Shown: piece after piece, positions 46,680 to 58,034 of the stretch
How the letters are laid out: every line of letters starts with the position of its first letter
Position numbering within the stretch: the first letter of the stretch is position 1
NCBI RefSeq assembly: GCF_006539865.1
Contig: NZ_BJNV01000025.1
Coordinates: forward strand, 1 to 58,034
Reading direction: 5' to 3'
Source of the DNA: Zoogloea ramigera
GTDB taxonomy: Bacteria; Pseudomonadota; Gammaproteobacteria; Burkholderiales; Rhodocyclaceae
DNA length: 58,034 nucleotides
Program-made: the position numbers and the translations under genes
The notes under the pieces: generated by a model
What the model was told of the DNA's origin: nothing
The model's database searches: none
The model's input: only the letters and a program-made list of their open reading frames with translations

Positions 46680-47504
46680 TTAGTAGGAGGGCGGGTCGAG
46701 GCGGACTTCCTGGAGGATGATGGTGGAGATCTCCTCGATGGACTTGGCGGTGGAGTCCAGCCACTTGATGCCCTCACGCTTCATCATGCGCTGGGCGGCC
46801 TCGATCTCGTGGAGACAGTTCTCGATGGAGGCGTAGCGGCTGTTGGGGCGGCGCTCCTGGCGGATCTGCGACAGGCGGTCGGGCCCGATGGTGAGGCCGA
46901 ACAGCTTGCCGCGGTAGCGGGTGAGCTCGACGGGCAGCTTGTTGCGCTCGAAGTCTTCGGGGATCAGCGGGTAGTTGGCGGCCTTGATGCCGAACTGCAT
47001 CGCCAGGTAGAGGCTGGTGGGCGTCTTGCCCGAGCGGCTCACGCCGACCAGGATCACGTCGGCCTCGGCCAGGTCGGCGTGGGAGACGCCGTCGTCGTGG
47101 GCCAGGGTGAAGTTGATCGCTTCGATGCGGCGCTTGTAGTCCTGGCTTTCGGCAATGCCGTGGAAGCGCCCGGCGGCATGGGTGGAGCGCTGCCCGAGCT
47201 CGTTCTCGAGGGGCTCGATGAACTTCTCGAAGAGATCGAGGAAGAGGGCGTCGGCTTCGCGCAGGCCAGCCACCGCGTCGGGGTCGACCAGCGTGTTGAA
47301 GACGATCGGGCGCTGGCCGCTCTCGACGGCGGCGTCGCGGATTTTCATGGCGCAGTCGCGGGCCTTGTCGGGGGAGTCGACAAAGGGCATGCGGTGGGGG
47401 CGGAAGCGGGTATCCGGGAACTGGGCCAGAAGACTGTGACCGAGGGTCTCGGCCGTGATGCCGGTGCCGTCTGAAACGAAGAAAACGGGGCGGGTCTGGG
47501 TCAT
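46680..47504 (-). CDS. ppsR: PEP synthetase regulatory protein (bifunctional kinase/pyrophosphorylase)
   Basis: The 274-aa PSRP (DUF299) protein has the P-loop-like GVSRSGKT at 154-161. It inactivates PEP synthetase by ADP-dependent phosphorylation and reactivates it by Pi-dependent removal. Start at [10 protein letters not shown] gives family length. It is divergent from its substrate gene ppsA across 227 bp, the usual arrangement. Confidence 0.95.
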   Translation of the reverse strand: MTQTRPVFFVSDGTGITAETLGHSLLAQFPDTRFRPHRMPFVDSPDKARDCAMKIRDAAVESGQRPIVFNTLVDPDAVAGLREADALFLDLFEKFIEPLENELGQRSTHAAGRFHGIAESQDYKRRIEAINFTLAHDDGVSHADLAEADVILVGVSRSGKTPTSLYLAMQFGIKAANYPLIPEDFERNKLPVELTRYRGKLFGLTIGPDRLSQIRQERRPNSRYASIENCLHEIEAAQRMMKREGIKWLDSTAKSIEEISTIILQEVRLDPPSY

Positions 47505-47731
47505 GGAGGTGCCAACAGGGAAAGGACGATGATGCTTGGCCCGGCGCCGCCGGGCGATGCTGCATCTTATCCCATTCCGGCCCCGAGGGCAGGCCACAGA
47601 GGGCTTCCGGCGGGCGTGGAGGGTTCCACGCATTAGGATAAACCCTGGATGCGGCATAGCAACATTGGTCTTAGAATACGGTCCGAATAAATATCAAACG
47701 CCGTTTTCTTTTTCTCCCAGGAAGATCCCCC

Positions 47732-50101
<2,370 letters not shown>

Positions 50102-50134
50102 TCGCGCGCCTGCGCTGACAAGTAGCAAATGAAG

Positions 50135-50166
50135 CCGGCCCGTCGAAAGACGGGCCGGTTTTGTTT
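50135..50166 (+). terminator. Intrinsic terminator after ppsA
   Basis: CCGGCCCGTC pairs exactly with GACGGGCCGG around a GAAA tetraloop, then TTTTGTTTT. It lies about 34 bp after the stop. Confidence 0.92.
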
Positions 50167-50324
50167 TGGGAGGCGGCGTCGATGAACGCAGACCCTCCGT
50201 CGCCTCAAAATGAGGCGATCGAGGCTTGCCGTCACCCTCCGGTTTCAGAGCAGATGCCAAACTGGCCCTGGCGGCGCAAAATGGGCGCGACAGGGAAGCG
50301 CGGCGGCGCGGGCAAGGAGGTGGC

Positions 50325-50774
50325 ATGGATTTCGAATGGTGGCACTGGATCGTGCTGGGCATTGCGTTGGTGATCGCCGAGCTGGCGGTGCCGGCCTTTT
50401 TCGTGATCTGGTTCGGGCTGGGGGCCCTGCTGGTGGGGCTGTTGCTGCTCGTGGCGCCGCTGGGGGCGACGGCGCAGATCGGCCTGTGGATCGTCGCGTC
50501 GGTGGCGATGGTGGGGCTGTGGTTCCGGGTGTTCAAGAGCGGTGAGTATCTGCGCTCGCGTACGCAGGTCGGCCAGTCGGATGGGGACACGCTAGGCGAG
50601 ATCGGGCTCATGACGAAGCCGACGGAAGCTTTCGCCCGGGGCAAGGTGCGCTTTCAGAAGCCGGTGCTGGGGGCAGAGGAGTGGGAGTGCGTGGCCGATG
50701 CGCCCATTGCCATGGGAGAGCGGGTGCGGGTGGTGGCGATCGAGGGCAGTTTCCTGAAGGTTGTGAAAGCGTGA
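50325..50774 (+). CDS. NfeD-like membrane protein
   Basis: The 149-aa protein has three hydrophobic segments (HWIVLGIALVIAELAVPAFFVIWFGLGALLVG and following) and a C-terminal OB-like domain (GKVRFQKPVLGAEEWECVAD). NfeD proteins pair with SPFH/stomatin proteins in membrane microdomain or protease complexes. A strong AAGGAGG site precedes the ATG, and the SPFH gene starts 10 bp later. Confidence 0.9.
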   Translation: MDFEWWHWIVLGIALVIAELAVPAFFVIWFGLGALLVGLLLLVAPLGATAQIGLWIVASVAMVGLWFRVFKSGEYLRSRTQVGQSDGDTLGEIGLMTKPTEAFARGKVRFQKPVLGAEEWECVADAPIAMGERVRVVAIEGSFLKVVKA

Positions 50775-50784
50775 GGAGCAGGCC

Positions 50785-51645
50785 ATGAGTGATGCAATGT
50801 TTGTCGTGCTGGCGATCCTGGTGTTTGTGGCGGTGACGATCGCCAAGGGGGTGCGCATCGTGCCCCAGGGCGAGGAGTGGATCGTGGAGCGGCTGGGCAA
50901 GTATTACGGGACGCTGAAGCCGGGCCTCAACATCATCATCCCCTACCTGGACAAGGTGGCCTACAAGCTGGTGACCAAGGACATCATCCTGGATGTGCAG
51001 GAACAGGAGGTGATCACCCGCGATAACGCGGTCATCCTTACCAACGCGATCGCCTTTTTGAAGGTGACCGACCCGGTGAAGGCGGTTTATGGCGTGACCG
51101 ATTTTTCCGAGGCGATCCGCAACATGATCATGACCACGCTGCGCTCGATCATCGGCGAGATGGAACTGGACGAGGCCCTGTCGAGCCGCGACAAGATCAA
51201 GGCGCGCCTGCGCGAGATGATCGCCGACGAGGCGGTGGATTGGGGTCTGACCGTGAAGTCGGTGGAGATCCAGGACATCAAGCCTTCCGAGTCGATGCAG
51301 AAGGCGATGGAGCAGCAGGCCTCGGCCGAGCGGGAACGCAAGGCCGTGGTGACCCGCGCCGAGGGCGCCAAGCAGGCGGCGATCCTGGAGGCGGAGGCGC
51401 GGCTGGAGTCGTCAAAGCGCGACGCCAACGCTCAGGTGATGCTGGCTGAGGCGTCGGCCGAGTCGATCCGTCGGGTGGCCGCGGCGGTGGGCACCGAGAC
51501 TGCGCCGATGCTGTTTTTGCTGGGCGAGAAGTACATCGCGTCGCTGGAGCGGATGGGCTCGGCCGACAACGCCAAGGTGGTGGTGTTGCCGGCTGATCTG
51601 CAGGAGGCGGTGCGTGGCCTGGTGGGCGGGGCGCTGAAGCGTTAG
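50785..51645 (+). CDS. SPFH/Band 7 (stomatin, QmcA-like) protein
   Basis: The 286-aa protein has an N-terminal membrane anchor (LAILVFVAVTIAKGVRIV), a Band 7 domain (EEWIVERLGKYYGTLKPGLNIIIP ... RDNAVILTNAIAFLKVTD) and a coiled-coil C-terminus. Such proteins oligomerise in membrane microdomains, usually with NfeD as here. Length fits short stomatin homologues. Confidence 0.93.
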   Translation: MSDAMFVVLAILVFVAVTIAKGVRIVPQGEEWIVERLGKYYGTLKPGLNIIIPYLDKVAYKLVTKDIILDVQEQEVITRDNAVILTNAIAFLKVTDPVKAVYGVTDFSEAIRNMIMTTLRSIIGEMELDEALSSRDKIKARLREMIADEAVDWGLTVKSVEIQDIKPSESMQKAMEQQASAERERKAVVTRAEGAKQAAILEAEARLESSKRDANAQVMLAEASAESIRRVAAAVGTETAPMLFLLGEKYIASLERMGSADNAKVVVLPADLQEAVRGLVGGALKR

Positions 51646-51693
51646 CCGCCGGGGCTTCGTCATCGGCGCCGGGCCATGTAGGATAGGCGGCCT

Positions 51694-52671
51694 ATGTTTG
51701 CCTACATCGTCCGCCGCCTGCTGTATGCGCCGCTGATCCTCATCGGCGTCAATCTGCTCACCTTTGCGCTGTTCTTCGTCGTGAACACCCCCGACGACAT
51801 GGCGCGCATGCAGTTGGGCGCCAAGCGCGTGACACCCGAGGCGATTGAGCGCTGGAAGGTGGAGCGGGGCTACGACAAGCCACTGCTCTTCGATGGTGCG
51901 GCGGAGGGGGCGCAGAAGCTCACCAACACCATCTTCTTCGAGAAATCCCTGCGCATGTTCGTGTTCGACTTTGGCCGCGCCGACGATGGGCGCGACATCG
52001 CCAACGAGCTGACGACACGCATGGGGCCGTCCCTGGCGATCGCATTGCCGACCTTCGTGCTGGGGCTGTTTGTGACGGTGTGCTTTGCATTGCTGCTGGT
52101 TTTCTTTCGGGCGTCCTACCTGGATTTCTGGGGCGTGGTGCTGTGTGTGGCGATGATGTCGATCTCCGGGCTGTTCTACATCATCGGTGGCCAGTGGCTG
52201 GTGTCCAAGGTGTGGCATCTGGTCCCGATCTCGGGCTACGGCGCCGGGCTGGATGCGGGGCGCTTTCTGGTGCTGCCGGTGGTGATCGGGGTGATCGCCG
52301 GCATCGGCGGGAGCGCGCGCTGGTATCGCACGATCTTCCTCGAGGAGGCAGGCAAGGACTATGTGCGCACGGCCCGGGCCAAGGGGCTGTCCGAGCTGCA
52401 GGCGCTGTTCCGCCATGTGCTGAAGAACGCGATGATCCCGATCCTGACCGGCGTGGTGGTGGTGATCCCGTCGCTTTTCATGGGCAGCCTGATCTATGAA
52501 TCGTTCTTCGGCATCCCGGGCCTCGGCAGCTACACGATAGACGCGATCAATTCGCAGGATTTTCCGGTGGTGCGGGCGATGGTCTTCATCGGGTCGCTGC
52601 TGTACATCGTCGGGCTGATCCTTACCGATCTGTCTTACACCTTGGTCGACCCGCGGGTGAGGCTGGAATGA
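51694..52671 (+). CDS. Oligopeptide-type ABC transporter permease (YejB-like)
   Basis: The 325-aa protein has six hydrophobic segments and the binding-protein-dependent permease EAA motif (ARAKGLSELQALFRHVLKNAM). The N-terminal RRLLYAPLILIGVNLLTFALF is like YejB/DppB. It overlaps the second permease by four bases. Substrate could be peptides; no binding protein or ATPase gene follows in this window. Confidence 0.88.
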   Translation: MFAYIVRRLLYAPLILIGVNLLTFALFFVVNTPDDMARMQLGAKRVTPEAIERWKVERGYDKPLLFDGAAEGAQKLTNTIFFEKSLRMFVFDFGRADDGRDIANELTTRMGPSLAIALPTFVLGLFVTVCFALLLVFFRASYLDFWGVVLCVAMMSISGLFYIIGGQWLVSKVWHLVPISGYGAGLDAGRFLVLPVVIGVIAGIGGSARWYRTIFLEEAGKDYVRTARAKGLSELQALFRHVLKNAMIPILTGVVVVIPSLFMGSLIYESFFGIPGLGSYTIDAINSQDFPVVRAMVFIGSLLYIVGLILTDLSYTLVDPRVRLE

Positions 52672-54086
52672 TGGGCTTTCAACCGGTGGTCCTGTGGACC
52701 GATCTGCTTCTTTTTGGCCTGCTTGGCTGCATACTGCTTGCAGCCTGGAGTGCCCGCCGCAGCGAACCCATGCGTGCCGCCTGGGGGCGGGTGGGGGCGA
52801 GCGGGGTCGGGATGACGTCCCTCACGCTGCTGCTGATCTTCGTGCTGGTGGGGCTCGTCGACAGCCTGCATTACCGGGAGCGCCTGGCGCCCGCCGGCGT
52901 TGCGGCCGCCGAGACGAAGCCGCAGCTATCCACTGACGTCCGCAGCGCGCTCGACGCGCTTGCCGAGCCTCTGCGCACGCGGGTCGAGAAAACCTACTCG
53001 GCACCGCTGGCCTGGCAGCTTTTTGCCCGCCAGACCGTGGAGGGCAAGGATGGCAGCCAGCATCGCGAGTTCCCGCGCCTTAAGTACGGCGGCGCGGGGC
53101 TGCAGTATCCGGAACAAGACCTGGCCGGTGACGTGGCGGGCCGCATCGCCACTGGGCTTGCGGCGGCAGCGGGCGTCTGGCTGGTGTTGGCGGGGGCGGT
53201 CGTGGGGCTGGTGGCGCGTTCGCGGCGGGTGCCCTTTGGCGCGGGCTGGCGGGCTGTGTGGCGTGGCAAGGGCGGGCTGGCCTGGCGGGCGATGCTGCTC
53301 ACACTGGCCGGTGTGCTGTTGCTGGTGGGGCCGGTCACGGCGCTGGCCACCGAATACCACGTGTTCGGCACCGACAAGGTGGGTCAGGATGTACTCTTCC
53401 TCACCCTCAAGAGCATCCGCACGGCGTTGGTGATCGGAACCCTGACGACCCTCGTCACGCTGCCCCTGGCCGTGGCGTTGGGGATCGTAGCGGGCTACCT
53501 TGGCGGCTGGGTCGATGACGTGATCCAGTACGTTTACACGGTGCTCAACTCGATCCCCGGTGTATTGCTGATCGCCGCCGCGGTGCTGATGATGCAGGTG
53601 GTGATCGACACTCACCCCCAGTGGTTCGAGACTGCTGCCGAGCGGGCCGACGCGCGCCTGCTGGCCTTGTGCCTGATCCTCGGGATGACCAGCTGGACGG
53701 GTCTGTGCCGCCTGCTGCGCGGCGAAACCCTCAAGCTGCGGGAGCTTGAATACGTGCAGGCGGCGCGGGCCTTTGGGGTGTCGACCACCCGCATCCTGGC
53801 TCGCCACGTGCTGCCCAACCTGATGCACCTGGTGCTGATCGCGCTGGTGATGGATTTTTCGGGCCTGGTGCTGGCCGAGGCGGTGCTCTCTTACGTGGGC
53901 ATCGGTGTCGATCCGAACACCATCAGCTTTGGCACGATGATCAACGCCGCCCGCATGGAACTCGCCCGTGAGCCCATGGTGTGGTGGAGCCTGGTGGCGG
54001 CCTTCATCTTCATGTTCGTGCTGGTGCTGGCCGCCAACCTGTTTGCCGACGTGGTGCGAGACGCCTTCGACCCGCGGGCGAGCTGA
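52668..54086 (+). CDS. Oligopeptide-type ABC transporter permease (YejE/DppC-like)
   Basis: The 472-aa protein is longer than usual for DppC-type permeases (about 300-340). An N-terminal helix pair plus an extra region (to about residue 200, with SRRVPFGAGWRAVWRG) precedes the permease core, which has EYHVFGTDKVGQDVL and the EAA loop AARAFGVSTTRILARHVLPNLM. Coupled to the YejB-like gene by ATGA overlap. The insert may resemble YejE-like N-terminal domains; function of the extension is not known. Confidence 0.85.
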   Translation: MMGFQPVVLWTDLLLFGLLGCILLAAWSARRSEPMRAAWGRVGASGVGMTSLTLLLIFVLVGLVDSLHYRERLAPAGVAAAETKPQLSTDVRSALDALAEPLRTRVEKTYSAPLAWQLFARQTVEGKDGSQHREFPRLKYGGAGLQYPEQDLAGDVAGRIATGLAAAAGVWLVLAGAVVGLVARSRRVPFGAGWRAVWRGKGGLAWRAMLLTLAGVLLLVGPVTALATEYHVFGTDKVGQDVLFLTLKSIRTALVIGTLTTLVTLPLAVALGIVAGYLGGWVDDVIQYVYTVLNSIPGVLLIAAAVLMMQVVIDTHPQWFETAAERADARLLALCLILGMTSWTGLCRLLRGETLKLRELEYVQAARAFGVSTTRILARHVLPNLMHLVLIALVMDFSGLVLAEAVLSYVGIGVDPNTISFGTMINAARMELAREPMVWWSLVAAFIFMFVLVLAANLFADVVRDAFDPRAS

Positions 54087-54089
54087 GCT

Positions 54090-55547
54090 TCAGGTGGGTT
54101 TTGAGGCGGGCTTCCTGGGGGCAACCTTCCGCCGGGGCTTGCTTGCTGCCTTGGGCTTGGGTGCTTCGGGGGCCATGTTTGCATCCGGGGCAAGGGCGGT
54201 GAACTGGGCGGGGATCCGGCTGGTGATTGTCGACGGCTCGGCCACCATCGCGGCGTCTGACAGCAGTCCGACCTGGTAGTGGCCGTTGTAGTAAACGATG
54301 CTGATCGCCAGGCCGAGGTCGCCGGGGGCCGGACTCCAGAACATTTCCTCGACGATCTTTGCCCCTGCCAGGTAGCGCGCCTGGCGGGAGCCCTGCACGT
54401 GGCAAAGCAGGGCGCTGGTCTTGGCCGCCAGCAGGCGGAGCGTCTGCTGCTGCACGGCCTTGGGGGTCTGGCCGATGAGGCTGAAGATGCCGAGGGCGCG
54501 CTGGGTGTCGTAGGCTTTTGCGAACACATCCACGCGGCGGTGCGTTTCGGCCAGCCGTTCGCGCGGGTCGGCGATGCCCACGGGCAGCTCGATGAGCATC
54601 AGTCCGCTGCGGTTGCCGAGCGGGTCGTCGGCCTCGGCGTTACGCAGGTTGACCGGCATCAGCGTGCGCAACTCCACGCCGGCGGTCGCTGCGCCTTGGT
54701 TCCGGAGGTGGTCGTGCAGCGCGCCACTGAGGCAGGCGAGCAGTACGGCATCGGTCGTCGTGCCGGTGTTGTCGGCGAGCTCCTGCACGGCATCTTCGGG
54801 CAGCGGCGTACTCCAGCTGACCCGCTTGACGCCTTGGGGCTGCCCCTTCAGGAAGGTCAGGCTGTCGTCCTGCAAGCCGGTGAGCTTGCCGATCTCGAGG
54901 GCCAGGGCTGCGCTCGCCCGGGCGTAATCGAACACCTGCTGGGGGTTGAGCATCAGGCTCAGGTACTTCGCCCAGAAGGCTCCCGATATCTTGATGCTTT
55001 CAATCATGCCGCGGGTGAGCGGGGCGCAGAGTTGCTCGAAGAAGTTGTCTGGATGATCACCGGTGGGGGTTTCCGGAGGCGTTTCGTCGTCGGGCCCGGC
55101 ATCGGTGAGGGAGCGGAGTACGCTGAAAAGGGCGATGCCGTCGGCGATGCAGTGATGGATGCGGACGATGAGCGCGCTGCCCTGCTGATAATGCCTCACC
55201 AGATGAAGCTGCCAGAGCGGACGTGTCGGGTCGAGGGGGCGGGCGGCCAGTTCGCCCACGGTGGCTTCGAGGGCCGCCCGTTCATCGCCGGCCGGCAAGG
55301 TGAGCTCGACGATGTGGGCGTTCAGGTCTACCTGCCCGCTCTCCCAGACGGCCCCGGCGCTATCGCGCAGTACGTGCTGGCCGAAGCGTTCAAGGCGCAG
55401 CAGGCGGGTCTGCAGCCGTTCTTCGAGGCGTTGCCGGTCGAGTGGAGTTTCGAGCAACAGCACGCCAACGACATGCATGAGGTTGGTGTCCCGTTCGATC
55501 TGAAGCCAGGTCAGATCCAGGCTGCCGAGTCGTTCAAGTTTGCTCAT
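54090..55547 (-). CDS. Wax ester synthase/diacylglycerol O-acyltransferase (WS/DGAT)
   Basis: The 485-aa enzyme carries the HHxxxDG active-site motif as HHCIADG (131-137) and the family opening LERLGSLDLTWLQIERDTNLMHV. It transfers acyl-CoA to alcohols or diacylglycerol, making wax esters or triacylglycerol. A Lys/Pro/Ala-rich tail (about 465-485) is an extra. It is convergent with the permease gene, three bases apart. Substrate preference cannot be read. Confidence 0.9.
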   Translation of the reverse strand: MSKLERLGSLDLTWLQIERDTNLMHVVGVLLLETPLDRQRLEERLQTRLLRLERFGQHVLRDSAGAVWESGQVDLNAHIVELTLPAGDERAALEATVGELAARPLDPTRPLWQLHLVRHYQQGSALIVRIHHCIADGIALFSVLRSLTDAGPDDETPPETPTGDHPDNFFEQLCAPLTRGMIESIKISGAFWAKYLSLMLNPQQVFDYARASAALALEIGKLTGLQDDSLTFLKGQPQGVKRVSWSTPLPEDAVQELADNTGTTTDAVLLACLSGALHDHLRNQGAATAGVELRTLMPVNLRNAEADDPLGNRSGLMLIELPVGIADPRERLAETHRRVDVFAKAYDTQRALGIFSLIGQTPKAVQQQTLRLLAAKTSALLCHVQGSRQARYLAGAKIVEEMFWSPAPGDLGLAISIVYYNGHYQVGLLSDAAMVAEPSTITSRIPAQFTALAPDANMAPEAPKPKAASKPRRKVAPRKPASKPT

Positions 55548-55721
55548 GGACGGGTTTCTCCGGAAGGACAGGCGGGCGTCGCGTCGCAGATTTTGCGCTC
55601 ATTCTTCGGGCGCCGGAAGGTATCCACGCCGTCCCGGCCCAGTTAAAGAAGCGCCCCCTGCCTGCCGTAAAGAATAATCAATGGCGGGAAATTTGCCTGC
55701 AGCTGGCTTCGGATCCAAAAA

Positions 55722-57974
55722 ATGACAACGCTCGCCGTCACTCCCCCTGAAGAGTTCATCGAGTTTCTAGAAGACGATGAACCGGCCCACGCTGCACCTG
55801 CCGAGCGCCCATGGAAGGTGCTCATCGTCGACGACGATGCCGAGGTGCACCAGGCCACACTGTTCGCACTTCGTGGGGTCACCATCAGCAACAGGAAGCT
55901 GGAGTTGCTGAACGCCTATTCATCCGCGGAGGCCCGGGAGGTACTCGAGGCCAATCGGGATGTGGCGGTGATCCTGCTCGATGTGGTCATGGAGAGTCAT
56001 GACGCCGGGCTCACCCTGGTTCAGGTCATCCGCGAAGAGCTCGGACGGCGGGATACGCGAATCATCCTGCGTACGGGCCAGCCGGGTTACGCACCCGAGC
56101 TAAGCGTGATCCGCGATTACGACATCAACGACTATCGGACCAAGTCCGAGCTCACCCACACCCGGCTGATCACAACCCTGACTGCCGCGATCCGCTCCTA
56201 CGAACAGATCTGCGCGCTCGACGAGCATCGCCGGGGCCTTGAGCGCATCATCGAGACCGGCAATCAGCTGTTCGTCCCGAGGGACATGCGTGCCTTTGCC
56301 GAAGTCGCCTTGAAGCACTTGGCGGACTTCGTCGGTGGTTCGCTCAATGCGGTGTTCTGCGGCCCCCCGACAGGCGGCTGGGAAGGGGAGGACCGTGAAG
56401 ATTTGCGCGTCCTTGCCAGCTGCGGCCGCTACCATGGTCTGACTGAAACGGCCCTCGCCGAAATCGGCAGCGAGATCTTGCGGAGCTCCCTGATGAGATG
56501 CCTCGCTGCGCGACGCCATGTGTTCGATGCGGGTGCGGCTTGTCTGTATCTCGGGCGAGTTCACGGAAAGGAGGCGCTGATTCATGTCGATCTCCCCCGC
56601 CCGGCCACTGAGTTGACCCGCAGGATGGTCGAGGTGCTTTGCATCAACCTCGGTGTGGGGTTCGAAAATGTCGTGCTGTTTGAGCGTCTGCGGCTATTTG
56701 CCTACTATGACCCGCTCACACGCCTGCCCAATCGCAAGCGCTTCCTTGATCTGATCGACGAGGATATGTCAGTTCTTGCGGGTGGCGGCTGGACCCTCGG
56801 GATCATCGACATCGTACGTTTCTCGGAGCTGAACGATGCGCTGGGGCACCGCAGCGGAGACCTGTTGCTCGTCGAGGTGACCCGGCGTCTTCAGGAGGCG
56901 GTCGGTCCGGACGCAGTGGTGGCTCGTGTCGCCGGTGATGCGTTCGGTGTCTGCTGGAAACCCGGCCACGAGGGAGCGGGGGCAGCGCTGGAAATCTTCG
57001 CAGCCCCTTTTACCGTGCGCGGACACGCGATTCCCATCCGCGCTCGAGCAGGTTTCGTTGATCTAACGGCCACCCCGGGCGGGGCTGTCGAACTCCTGAA
57101 GCGAGCGAATCTGGCCCTCAGTCACGCAAAGCAGGCCGGCAACCAGCACTGGCGCTTTTTTTCGGGCGAGATGGAGGCGACCACCCAGAATCGCGTGCGC
57201 CTGCTTACCGAATTGCGCTCGGCGTTGAATCAGGGCAAGGGGCTTGAGCTGCATTACCAGCCACAGGTCGCGTCCGACAGCCACGCGCTCGTGGGTTGTG
57301 AAGCCTTGATCCGCTGGGTCAAGGCCAGCGGAGAGGCGATCTCGCCTGATGTCTTCATTCCTCTCGCAGAATATACGGGCATGATCGTGGATATCGGGGA
57401 TTGGGTCCTCCGCGAGGCTTGTCGGCAGATCGTGCGTTGGGATGCCTTGGGGGTGCCGGGTTTTCGGGTGGGAATCAACATTTCTGCCGCTCAGTTCCGC
57501 GAGCCCGATTTTGTGGCGAAAACAGCCCGGATCATTCTGGAGAGCGGAGTTGCCCCGTCCCGACTAGAGCTCGAAATCACAGAATCGGTTGCAATGGAAG
57601 ATCCCGTTTCGGTGGCGCATCAGTTGCGCGAACTCAAAGCTTTAGGTTTGCGGGTTGCCGTTGATGATTTTGGTTGCGGATTCTCATCCCTGGGCAGCCT
57701 CAATCGTCTGCCTTTCGACAGGATCAAGATCGATCGTGCCTTCGTTGCAGAATTGACGCCAGAAACCCGGGAGGACTGCATTGCGACGATGATCGTAAAG
57801 TTGGCCAAGAGTCTGGGGCTGGATGTCATCGCCGAGGGTGTCGAAACCGACCAGCAGGCCCGTCTTCTGGATGAAATGGGCTGCGGGGAAATGCAAGGCT
57901 TCCTTTATGCCCGCCCGATGCGGGCGGGGGAACTGGAGAAGTGGATTGCTTGCTCAGCGCCGGCGTCTCAGTAG
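55722..57974 (+). CDS. Response regulator with DUF3369, degenerate GGDEF and EAL (c-di-GMP phosphodiesterase)
   Basis: The 750-aa protein has a REC domain (about 32-150; acidic pocket DDD at 37-39, phospho-acceptor D87), DUF3369 (about 165-330), a GGDEF domain in which the motif has become AGDAF (404-408), and an EAL domain (about 490-740). EAL (527-529), NISAAQF, EITES, DDFGCGFSS and EGVETDQQ are intact. It should hydrolyse c-di-GMP when activated by a partner kinase; no histidine kinase is adjacent. The last 60 bp of the window show no gene. Confidence 0.92.
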   Translation: MTTLAVTPPEEFIEFLEDDEPAHAAPAERPWKVLIVDDDAEVHQATLFALRGVTISNRKLELLNAYSSAEAREVLEANRDVAVILLDVVMESHDAGLTLVQVIREELGRRDTRIILRTGQPGYAPELSVIRDYDINDYRTKSELTHTRLITTLTAAIRSYEQICALDEHRRGLERIIETGNQLFVPRDMRAFAEVALKHLADFVGGSLNAVFCGPPTGGWEGEDREDLRVLASCGRYHGLTETALAEIGSEILRSSLMRCLAARRHVFDAGAACLYLGRVHGKEALIHVDLPRPATELTRRMVEVLCINLGVGFENVVLFERLRLFAYYDPLTRLPNRKRFLDLIDEDMSVLAGGGWTLGIIDIVRFSELNDALGHRSGDLLLVEVTRRLQEAVGPDAVVARVAGDAFGVCWKPGHEGAGAALEIFAAPFTVRGHAIPIRARAGFVDLTATPGGAVELLKRANLALSHAKQAGNQHWRFFSGEMEATTQNRVRLLTELRSALNQGKGLELHYQPQVASDSHALVGCEALIRWVKASGEAISPDVFIPLAEYTGMIVDIGDWVLREACRQIVRWDALGVPGFRVGINISAAQFREPDFVAKTARIILESGVAPSRLELEITESVAMEDPVSVAHQLRELKALGLRVAVDDFGCGFSSLGSLNRLPFDRIKIDRAFVAELTPETREDCIATMIVKLAKSLGLDVIAEGVETDQQARLLDEMGCGEMQGFLYARPMRAGELEKWIACSAPASQ

Positions 57975-58034
57975 TCCACGCAGTCAAAGCTCGGCTGTCT
58001 CTCCAAAATTTATTTTCTCTAATGTGTTGACGCT

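Overview
The window is high-GC chromosomal DNA whose gene content best fits a denitrifying betaproteobacterium, most likely a Rhodocyclales member near Azoarcus, Thauera or Zoogloea. The grounds are a PEP-CTERM protein, NnrS, NorE/NorF-like proteins with a Dnr/FNR-type box, the betaproteobacterial DUF2863 protein, a PpsR/PpsA pair, a BenE-type benzoate carrier beside a universal stress protein, and many c-di-GMP proteins. The lineage is inferred from family content only. I saw no rRNA, tRNA, CRISPR array, phage or intact insertion sequence.

Left part (1-14.4 kb). A truncated secreted spherulin-4/GH135-like protein with a PEP-CTERM anchor (1-838) is followed by a minus-strand iron block: a Fiu-type TonB receptor, PiuC and a translationally coupled FMN hydroxy-acid oxidase, with two Fur-like boxes. 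Next come two overlapping secreted genes of unknown role, the second an Asp-box beta-propeller with two cysteine-rich hairpins, then a Thi5/NMT1-PAS-GGDEF diguanylate cyclase, a His-tailed secreted protein, and an NnrS / FmdE-like / small helical protein cluster.

Middle (14.6-30.2 kb). A minus-strand transport block (EamA, BenE, UspA, MATE) is separated by a perfect palindrome from a small plus-strand gene. A 21-bp tandem array and a decayed methyltransferase follow. Then come a CHASE2-PAS-GGDEF-EAL protein coupled to a LysM-FecR protein, a LysR regulator divergent from a small coiled-coil gene and an aldehyde dehydrogenase, a near-palindromic MITE-like element, a monooxygenase-fold membrane protein, norE/norF-like genes behind a Dnr-type box, and an RRM protein.

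Right part (30.2-58 kb). This is mostly housekeeping: recJ and a partner, lolCD, a chemoreceptor with a sigma-28-like promoter, a K+ channel with DUF2062, comEC, a hydrolase, DUF599, msrB, DUF2863, ppsR/ppsA, NfeD/SPFH, two oligopeptide-type ABC permeases without ATPase or binding protein, a wax ester synthase/DGAT, and a response-regulator phosphodiesterase. A secreted SH3-caspase-fold-DUF4384 protein that appears to have lost both catalytic residues lies at 33.2-34.7 kb.

Functional themes are iron uptake (Fur), NO/denitrification accessory functions (nnrS, norEF), aromatic acid transport (benE), and c-di-GMP signalling (one cyclase, one bifunctional candidate, one probable phosphodiesterase).
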